Source: Chalciporus piperatus (Eukaryota > Basidiomycota > Agaricomycetes > Boletales > Boletaceae). From it: a DNA stretch of 13,686 nucleotides. The stretch spans positions 1-13,686 of the forward strand of contig JBBPTG010000431.1 of assembly GCA_038093975.1 (NCBI GenBank), read 5' to 3'. The notes beneath the pieces are model-generated. The model ran no database searches and was not told the DNA's origin. It saw nothing but the letters and a program-made list of their open reading frames with translations. Shown here piece after piece: positions 7,853 to 13,686 of the stretch. The first letter of the stretch is position 1. The number at the start of each line of letters is the position of its first letter. Position numbers and translations under genes: made by a program.

Positions 7853-7974
7853 TGCTACAGGGACTACCGGAGCGGATTAAGATGAATCCGGCTTGACCCC
7901 TAAGTTGTAGACAAAGTCCAGAGTTCGAATACCGTTGTAGGCAAAAGTTTGAAAAGTTTTTAAATACTATAACA

Positions 7975-8893
7975 GAGTACTACCAAATGACCAACTGGTT
8001 GGAGCGACGAGAGAAGCTGGTCTGGCACAACAGCTTCGTGGAGTGGCGTCACAAAGGTAACCCAGCTCGGCAGCAACGTGTTCCACCAGACTTGGCCTAT
8101 GCTCGACAAATGGTGATGCCCAAGCACCCGACCGTCAAGTCCGTCGTGTTCAACAAGCTTGCGGAGGACTATCACGCCACCTTCTTCATTGCAGCTCTTT
8201 GCCGATTCGTCAGCCGTTTGCAACAGCCTGCGCTCACTCAGGCGCAGCTCGAACGTGCGGCGGCGAACGTGATCATCCCCTTTGACTCCGTGCCCGTTTT
8301 TCATAAGGCCAAGTTTCATGCCGTGAATGCGCTGGGCTATGAGGACCACAAAACGGTGGATGCAGTACATTGCCATCCACAGCGTTGTGATAAGAGGGGA
8401 AAGGGTATCCCGGGTCGATTTGACACTGTGCTCGTGAAGGTCGGCGAAGCGGGGAATGTGGGTGTCGAAGGTAAGTGATTGGCAGTCGCAACTGCTGGAT
8501 CGTATAGCGGGCTGAATACCACGGTGACTAGGCTATCGAGTGGCGCAAGTGCGAGTGTTTTTTGCGCTATCAGAGAAGGCTCGTCGGGCCTTGTTTCCTC
8601 CGGAAATCCACAACCAAATCCCGACGCACCTCGCGTACGTTGAATGGTTTTCGCCGTTTACCAACACACCGGAACACCATCACGGCATGTACAAAGTCAC
8701 TCGCCAGCTCCGGGATGGGCAAGCATTGTGCAGCATCATCTCGGTGGAAGAAATTCGTCGGAGCGTTCATCTGATTCCGCGATTCGGGAAGGTCGCACCC
8801 GCAGATTGGTCAAGTAGCAATGTTCTCAATAAATGCAAGACTTTTTTCGTTAATCCGTTCACTGACCGGCATGCATACTTAACAATTATATAG
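7975..8893 (+). pseudogene. 3' part of a transposon-associated Agaricomycete gene, 5' end missing at the LTR
   Basis: The reading frame is already open at the first base after the LTR and runs 7975-8470, intron 8471-8531 (GTAAGT...TAG, 61 bp), then 8532-8893 to TAG: 285 residues with no start. The chosen acceptor restores GYRVAQVRV across the junction. Motifs I recognise from memory are MPKHPTVKSV, PFDSVPVFHKAKF, GRFDTVLV, HLAYVEWFSPF, HHGMYKVTR, RRSVHLIPRFG and a C-terminal SSNVLNKC...FVNPFTDRHAYL. These are typical of the C-terminus of large proteins found with Agaricomycete DNA transposons (Plavaka or KDZ/CxC2-type annotations). The precise family and function are uncertain. The frame has no internal stops, so it was probably beheaded by the retroelement or a linked rearrangement and did not decay slowly. 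An antisense frame at 7960-8376 is a shadow. Confidence 0.75.
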
Positions 8894-9586
8894 TCATACA
8901 CTACAATGTTGCTACAATGTCACTTCGGGTAACTGTGTATGTGTCACAATGTCACTGTGTCACTGCTTTTTTTTTTGAGCACTATGACATCATGCTCAAA
9001 AGAAAAAGCATTCGGGATTCGGATTCGAACCACACTACGTTATGCACGGATCACAGAAACAAAATGTAATGTAATTAAGTTGTAATGTATGATTTTGCGG
9101 GAATTGCATGAGATTTCGTGGAATTGCATGCCTTGCCCGCGAGTTCCCGCGGGAGGTTTTTCCTGATGCTGCTGCACACATCTCGGAATGCCCCTCTTGC
9201 AATCGTTTGTTTGCTTCCCCACGTGGATACCAACAACACCGTGACGCTGTGCACTAAATATATCCATTCATCCATCACACTTTGTCAAATTCCGGGCTGT
9301 TTTGGCAACAGGAGACTGCTCCGAGTCTGTGGTGCGCAGAGGTGGTGATACGTATAACAATGTAACGGGGGAGTTTGGTTCTCACTGATCTCATTGCTCT
9401 TGGGGCTAATAGTCGATCCCGGTGTATAATATATGTACTACTCCAACAATTTTCAGTTTCCATGATGTTCCCAATCGCTTTGAAGCTATCTACAATGAAC
9501 GAGCTATCTCCTACAGTCGACATGATATATTGCCACGGTTCGGATCGTGTATGTCGATACTACCACTACTTACATAGACACTTACT
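8894..9586. other. Non-coding stretch between the gene fragment and cytidine deaminase
   Basis: No gene is recognisable. Short repeats follow the gene fragment's stop: ACAATGT and TGTCAC units recur between about 8904 and 8964, resembling the subterminal repeats of DNA transposons. The string GGAATTGCATG occurs twice, at 9100-9110 and 9120-9130. A GC-rich inverted repeat, CCCGCG/CGCGGG, lies at 9136-9153. The last 200 bp must contain the deaminase promoter; TATAATATAT near 9425 is a possible but distant AT-rich element. Confidence 0.5.
8964..9010. repeat. 18-bp inverted repeat forming a hairpin
   Basis: The arms are 8964-8981 and 8993-9010 with an 11-nt loop (8982-8992). They pair over 18 bp with one mismatch (T opposite G, a wobble in RNA). 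The core TTTTGAGCA/TGCTCAAAA is perfect and the outer ends are TGC/GCA. It lies 70 bp after the truncated gene's stop. It could serve as a 3'-end or terminal-repeat structure of that transposon, or be a small foldback element. Confidence 0.65.
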
Positions 9587-10315
9587 ATGTCACTCCTCAC
9601 TGAATGCCGCGAGGCACTTATACAGACAGCGATTCAAGGTACCGCCTACATAGTATCAGTTCAGATGGTCGTGCTCACATACTTACCTCTGAAGCCAAAG
9701 AGTACGCCTATGCGCGTTACTCCAATTTTCGCGTCGGGGCGGCCTTGTTGTGTGCGGATGGCACCATTGTCAAGGGCGCAAGCATCGATAACGCGTCATA
9801 TGGTCAGTACCTCCAAATACTGTCGCTCTAACATGTCAATCTTCTGCCTTCAATCATCCAGGTGCCACAATATGTGCGGAACGTACTGCGATAGTGAAAG
9901 CAGTTGTAAGCACCGATCCTTTGAGATGTGCTTGACCACCGAGATCAGGTACCGTCTTGTGCTTTTCATTGTAGAGCGAAGGAAAAAGAGAGTTCAGAGC
10001 GATCGCCATTACGTCGTGAGTACGCACGAACGTTCCAACGTGGTCTTTCACCAACCTTTGCACATTAGCGACGTTCTTACTCCCATTTCACCTTGCGGGA
10101 TCTGCCGCCAAGTGATACGTGAGTTCTGTCACCTCGACATGCCCGTTCTCCTCGTCCCGGGTGATTACCCCCACAAGGGTAAAGATGGTGAGGAGAACGG
10201 TCAGGGAGGTGTTGTAGAACAAACCGTCGGTGGGTTGTTGCCTTTGAGTTTTGGTCCGAATGCTTTGGAGAATGCGAGCTTAGGGAGAGTGCCGGCGGCC
10301 GCTAGGTTGGTATAA
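9587..10315 (+). CDS. CDD1: Cytidine deaminase, five exons
   Basis: This enzyme deaminates cytidine and deoxycytidine to uridine and deoxyuridine in pyrimidine salvage, normally as a soluble zinc-dependent homotetramer. The exons are 9587-9638, 9695-9802, 9862-9905, 9975-10015 and 10069-10315. They sum to 492 nt, or 163 residues, near the usual size of the tetrameric family. The introns are 56, 59, 69 and 53 bp, all GT-AG; the first two have clear branch motifs (CTCAC, CTAAC). The start was chosen because it gives the family's N-terminal helix. Motifs: SNFRVGAAL (27-35), CAERTA (58-63; Cys58 zinc ligand, Glu60 catalytic) and PCGICRQ (90-96; Cys91 and Cys94 zinc ligands), then a C-terminus with LLPLSFGP. 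The usual NVEN-type ribose motif reads SIDN at 47-50. Identity is firm; exon ends are inferred by homology. Confidence 0.93.
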   Translation: MSLLTECREALIQTAIQGTAYIVSVQMVVLTYLPLKPKSTPMRVTPIFASGRPCCVRMAPLSRAQASITRHMVSTSKYCRSNMSIFCLQSSRCHNMCGTYCDSESSCKHRSFEMCLTTEIRYRLVLFIVERRKKRVQSDRHYVVSTHERSNVVFHQPLHISDVLTPISPCGICRQVIREFCHLDMPVLLVPGDYPHKGKDGEENGQGGVVEQTVGGLLPLSFGPNALENASLGRVPAAARLV

Positions 10316-10859
10316 TGGGATGTCGAACATTCATTGTAAAGTCACGGTTGTCCCCCCTCTGCATCTGGCTCAGTCAGTCTTGAAATCCAGAGCTTACATA
10401 AAGGATCGATAACACACCCGGGCCCTCCTTTGTATTATGTAAAGCAAGGATGTCGAAATTCGAAACGATATCTCGCTGCCGCCGCAGGATTTGTCGATTA
10501 TTTTTTATATGTGTTAGCTAAATCTGGATGTCCAGCAATCAATCCCGAACATCATCTGGTCTCGAGGATCTTGTATCAGCATCAGTTTCTGAACTTACTC
10601 GTCCATCGCACGGCATAGGCGGCTCTTGCACACACCGGTAAATTTATCTGTTGAAGGTCACTCTGCAAAATCCACGGATTCATACTTACTACTTGTCACT
10701 CTCACCGGCCATGTCTTGCCCGAAGTTGATTCTGAGGCAGAGGTCGACTTACTCTGAACCATCATTGGAATGTTTAATACCGGTACATGTCAGTCAGCCA
10801 ACCACACTCACGTTCGGCACTTCCAAGTTGCACCACGAGGAGTACACTGGCAACCACGG
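10316..10859. other. Convergent intergenic region between cytidine deaminase and a HET gene
   Basis: Both neighbours end here, so the stretch should contain two 3' UTRs. Open frames on the plus strand at 10430-10618 and 10651-10920 have no recognisable domain, and the second overlaps the HET gene in antisense. A 35-residue serine-rich frame on the minus strand (10658-10765) begins with two ATGs, but nothing supports expression. I see no RNA gene. Confidence 0.5.
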
Positions 10860-12257
10860 TCAAGTGTGTAAACACAATGTCTCTAGCTTTTGTATTACTT
10901 CCTGTCCGCTAGTGAGATAAACCACTTTCTCGGTTGCCACCTTTCGCCACTCTACAACACCGGAGCTCCTGTAAAGCAGAAAACAGAAATACTTGTCTCC
11001 CCCGCGGAGAATGCCCTCATCTGGACTATCTGTCCAACCGTAGTCAATAACACCAACGGCCATCTGAGCATCCGCATCCGATAGTGTCGTCCAGTGTTTG
11101 GGTCCCATCAGCATGACTTCGCCGACAGATACTGCGTGCGCGAGCGGAATAGGTTGATAACTTGCAACGCATGCTTCAGGAAGGCTGATTTCAACGAGAA
11201 TGACTCTGATCCTGAGGTGATTCGAGTCGATGTACAAGGCTCGATCACCACATAATCGATAATGGTGCGCCGTCAGATTGAGCTGCTGGTCGTGGTGCTG
11301 CATTCCATAACCAGCAGGAGAGGAGGGTAACCCAGGATGGTAGATTGAGTGTGCGCCTGCCCATGCGAAGACGTCACACTCCCCGGATCGAGGAATGGCT
11401 TCGAGCATCAAGCGGATGAACGCCTTCTCGCCCTCTCCATACTCCACGGAGAGACGAATGTCGAAGATTGACATCAAGGAGTATGCTAAATCCTCGAGTA
11501 TAAGTGTCCGGCGCTTTGCTGCCCAAGACAGTTTCTGTCTGATCCTGTCCGGACCCGGTCGGAAGGAGCGCAGATCGTCGACGGGGATGCCTGACGCCTT
11601 CGACAGCGTCATAAGAAAATTTCTATCTGCCTTGTCGTTATCGAGGAAGTCGTTGTTGAGTGCTTTCCATCCAGATCCGTAGAATTTCATCCTGATGGGA
11701 GCAAGGAGCTCGATCAAGGTCCATCCTCGACGAAACCAGATCGCGGAATCCAAATCTTCCACAGTGCCGCTTCCTTCAAGGTACACAATGCACACGTAGG
11801 CATTGCGGTACCAGCGAAATAGAGATTGGCTTGCCGACTGCTGGTCTGCTCGACTTTTGTGGTCAAGGCAAACAGTATCAGCCCAAGCAAACCGGCACTT
11901 GAATGAATGCCTTGCGATATCACAGAAGGTTTTGAGCTTGCGCCATTCGGGACTTGTTCGCGGCGAGTCCGACACCATCTCATGGTACAATTGGCCCGAG
12001 AGAGACCAGGTATACGATAGAACGGCATACTTCACGATCCCTTTCACGATGGTCGTGATAACATCTTCCCTCCGCTGGTTCGCATATGAGGTATGACATT
12101 CTATGTCTGCTTCGGCGATTGACTCGATGATGGGGAGATACGTCTGTTCCACTACTTTGACGTCTACGAGTTGCATTGTGTCGAGATCGATGAGTCGGAA
12201 AGGGATCTCTTCCCGGATATAGGTGTTGAAAGTATCGAGAACTTCGGAAACAGCCAT
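10860..12257 (-). CDS. HET-domain (heterokaryon incompatibility-type) protein
   Basis: This single-exon frame encodes 465 residues from the ATG at 12257 to TGA at 10860. HET domains are death effectors used in fungal non-self recognition; what this protein recognises is unknown. The HET blocks appear in order: YAVLSYTW (77-84), WADTVCLD (125-132), a YRNAYVCIVYL stretch near 150, and WFRRGWTLIELLAP (174-187). Next comes the region usual in basidiomycete members: EDLAYSLM (255-262), IFDI, YGEG (273-276), and a FAWAG block near 297. No NACHT, ankyrin or WD40 repeats follow, so it is a short stand-alone form. The frame is open a little upstream of 12257, but no better ATG is in frame. A possible 5'-UTR intron is GTAAGC at 12354 to CAG at 12267. 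Confidence 0.88.
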   Translation of the reverse strand: MAVSEVLDTFNTYIREEIPFRLIDLDTMQLVDVKVVEQTYLPIIESIAEADIECHTSYANQRREDVITTIVKGIVKYAVLSYTWSLSGQLYHEMVSDSPRTSPEWRKLKTFCDIARHSFKCRFAWADTVCLDHKSRADQQSASQSLFRWYRNAYVCIVYLEGSGTVEDLDSAIWFRRGWTLIELLAPIRMKFYGSGWKALNNDFLDNDKADRNFLMTLSKASGIPVDDLRSFRPGPDRIRQKLSWAAKRRTLILEDLAYSLMSIFDIRLSVEYGEGEKAFIRLMLEAIPRSGECDVFAWAGAHSIYHPGLPSSPAGYGMQHHDQQLNLTAHHYRLCGDRALYIDSNHLRIRVILVEISLPEACVASYQPIPLAHAVSVGEVMLMGPKHWTTLSDADAQMAVGVIDYGWTDSPDEGILRGGDKYFCFLLYRSSGVVEWRKVATEKVVYLTSGQEVIQKLETLCLHT

Positions 12258-12525
12258 CGAGAACGTCTGCCAGTAAGGCACAGCAACTTTTGGACACGAT
12301 TGTATCAGTTGCCGGCTCGTTTTGAGTACACATATCGATTGGACAAATGCTTACCTTGACCGGAAGCTCCAGAGGTGGGACATCTCTTTTGGGACGAGTA
12401 ATACATCAAAATCCGTGGCAGGCAACCTACGCACCCTCCCTACACCTCTGGTCGACTCTAAATCCTATATACACCGGCCTGCGGCTCATCACCTAAACTG
12501 CGCTCTGGCGAAGTTAAATTTACGC
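12258..12525. promoter_or_regulatory. Shared divergent promoter of two HET-domain genes
   Basis: The 268 bp between the two predicted start codons must serve both directions. On the plus side TATATA (12466-12471) lies about 60 bp before the ATG at 12526, a sensible TATA position for a short leader. On the minus side I see no clear TATA. A good donor (GTAAGC, 12354) with an acceptor at 12267 suggests that the minus transcript starts beyond 12355 and has a leader intron. If so, the two transcription starts lie within about 150 bp. Confidence 0.5.
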
Positions 12526-13686
12526 ATGGTGAGTTTCATGACTCTCGTACGACAACGGAAAACCAAAACTTTACCTGCGTCTTGACACGAAGGGCTCGAC
12601 AAGTCGTAGCCACATCTCGGATTTCGAGGTTACCCGCGCCTTCCATGACCACGTCTTCAATTATATGCCTGCCCATCTTTTATCCATCGACAGCTCTGGC
12701 GTACGCTTGACCAACCGCGAATACTTGCATCAAACATTCAAACCAGAAGATGTCACGGAAGCAGAGATTGCTTCACTGATCGCCAAGTCACCGTATCGCT
12801 CCCGGGCAGAGGTCATCAAGAATCTCGTCGCCCAAAAACTCGGATACGCCATACTATCTCATCGTTGGCTGTTAGACGGGGAGCCAACCTTCCAAATGGT
12901 GATGGCGAATGGTCTGGATGGTGTTGCCGCAGGATGCGAGAAGTTGAGGAAATTCTGTGCCACAGCTGCAGCGCTTGGTTGCAAGCTGGCGTGGGCTGAC
13001 ACTTGCTGCATTGACAAGAGCAGCAGTGCAGAGCTTGACGAAGCAATTCGATCCATGTTTAAGTGGTATCGCAACTCTGCTATCTGCGTCGTCCACCTTG
13101 GCAATTCGTCGGGGCAAGCTGATCTCCCAAATGATCCCTGGTTTACAAGAGGATGGACGCTCCAGGAGTTGCTTGCTCCTGCGAGGATCAAGTTTTACGG
13201 TGCAGATTGGATGCCCCTCAGCACTTTCGTGAACGACAAGGAAAACGACGGGGTGATGGGAACCATTTCCAAAATCACCGGCATCGACCGTCGTAATCTT
13301 CGCTATTTCAGCCCCGGTCTTCTTAACGTGCGGGAGAAGATGCTTTGGGCATCTACCCGGCAAACTACGCGCGTTGAAGATGTGGCATATTCACTCATCG
13401 GAATCTTCGATATCAGTATGCCCATTTCTTACGGGGAAGGAAAGCGGGCTTTCCGTCGTCTCATGGAAGTCATCGTTCACGATTGCCGTGAATGGCAGAT
13501 CTTCGCATGGGCAGGACCCCATTCCCCATACGCTACTTCATTCCCTGAAGCACCATCGGGTTATCGAGCACTGACTGAGGTCACTGCATTGCTGTTTCGT
13601 CCAACACGCCCCAGCCATCGACCTTGGGACCTCGGTTACCCCTTCTACGCAATGACGAAAAAAGGACTAGAGATGGAGATTCTCTT
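12526..13686 (+). CDS. HET-domain protein, paralogue of its neighbour (3' end outside window)
   Basis: An open frame without stops runs to the window edge. The proposed start is ATG 12526-12528 as a 3-nt first exon, then intron 12529-12592 (GTGAGT, branch-like CTTGAC, GAAG), with exon 2 from 12593. This brings in FEVTRAFHDHVFNYMP, an N-terminus I associate with this Agaricomycete HET family. The alternative is the internal ATG at 12665. HET blocks: YAILSHRW (86-93), WADTCCID (135-142), WFTRGWTLQELLAP (184-197), then EDVAYSLIGIFDI, YGEG and IFAWAGP. It aligns block by block with the divergent neighbour but closer to the family consensus. At least 365 residues are visible and the C-terminus is unknown. 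Role inferred: cell-death effector in non-self recognition or stress. Confidence 0.88.

Larger units (their letters stand above)
1384..7974 (-). mobile_element. Ty3/gypsy LTR retrotransposon (chromovirus, Tf1/sushi-like), minus strand
   Basis: A 6,591-bp element is bounded by two 455-bp direct repeats that both begin TGTTAT and end ATAACA. In element orientation the order is 5' LTR, primer-binding site, 0.7-kb leader, gag, protease, reverse transcriptase, RNase H, integrase, chromodomain, polypurine tract, 3' LTR. RT before integrase gives Ty3/gypsy, the chromodomain gives chromovirus, and the self-complementary primer site suggests the self-primed Tf1/sushi group. The copy is damaged: two apparent 1-nt deletions in gag and a TGA between protease and RT. 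I count about 19 differences between the LTRs (about 4%), mostly transitions, so the insertion is not recent. The outer flanks GATAG (left) and GAGTA (right) do not match, so no target-site duplication is visible. Confidence 0.95.
7520..7974 (-). repeat. 5' LTR of the retrotransposon
   Basis: This LTR is upstream in element orientation. Taking 7630 as the RNA start, U3 is 7974-7631 (344 bp) and R plus U5 is 7630-7520 (111 bp). The outer edge abuts coding sequence of a truncated gene at 7975. The inner edge is followed two bases later by the primer-binding site. Confidence 0.95.

Noticed and set aside
7960..8376. Open frame on the minus strand, 138 codons.
   Set aside because: It is antisense to the spliced, motif-bearing gene fragment on the plus strand and partly overlaps the LTR; no recognisable domain.
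8541..8893. Second-exon start at 8541 for the truncated gene.
   Set aside because: It keeps the frame but drops GYR from GYRVAQVRV. The acceptor at 8531 keeps the whole motif and the frame.
9021..9031. GGATTCGAACC, the reverse complement of a tRNA B-box (GGTTCGAATCC), suggesting a minus-strand tRNA or tRNA-derived SINE.
   Set aside because: The flanking T-stem does not pair beyond about three bases, no A-box is visible upstream on that strand, and no acceptor stem forms.
9639..9664. A shorter first intron for cytidine deaminase ending at CAG 9664.
   Set aside because: At 26 bp it is too short to splice, and it adds residues between the N-terminal helix and KEYAYARYSNF that break the family alignment. 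The 56-bp intron with a CTCAC branch motif fits.
12267..12355. An additional coding exon upstream of the minus-strand HET gene.
   Set aside because: Splicing at these sites gives no ATG-initiated frame in register with the HET protein; the in-frame reading of the upstream segment meets a TGA. A 5'-UTR intron remains possible.

Overview
The window looks like nuclear DNA of an Agaricomycete (mushroom-forming basidiomycete). The signs are a Tf1/sushi-like Ty3/gypsy chromovirus, a fragment of a gene type carried by Agaricomycete DNA transposons, short (about 50-70 bp) GT-AG introns, and HET-domain genes of the expanded basidiomycete kind. All family assignments come from reading motifs by eye; no database search was possible.

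Layout: (1) 1-1383 has no gene but is unusually rich in short hairpins and degenerate repeats. (2) 1384-7974 is a 6.6-kb LTR retrotransposon on the minus strand with two 455-bp LTRs. Its pol (RT, RNase H, integrase, chromodomain) is intact in its motifs. Gag carries two apparent 1-nt deletions, and protease is cut from pol by one TGA, so this copy is probably not autonomous. Its control signals are still readable: TATA box, initiator, an 11-nt self-priming pair between LTR and primer-binding site, polypurine tract, a possible dimerisation hairpin, and a slippery heptamer at the gag/protease junction. (3) 7975-8893 is the 3' part of a transposon-associated host gene that begins exactly at the LTR edge. 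(4) 8894-9586 is non-coding and contains an 18-bp-stem hairpin. (5) 9587-10315 is a five-exon cytidine deaminase gene on the plus strand. (6) 10316-10859 is a convergent intergenic stretch. (7) 10860-12257 (minus) and 12526-13686 (plus, runs off the window) are two HET-domain paralogues arranged head to head around a gap of about 270 bp.

The left two-thirds is transposon-dominated and the right third carries two unrelated host functions: pyrimidine salvage, and HET-type self/non-self recognition. The retroelement has no matching target-site duplication, and the beheaded gene is not continued on its other side. This points to a rearrangement after insertion. The most informative new observations are the self-consistent self-priming and promoter geometry of the element, the conserved-loop/variable-stem hairpin family in 240-1380, and the divergent HET gene pair.
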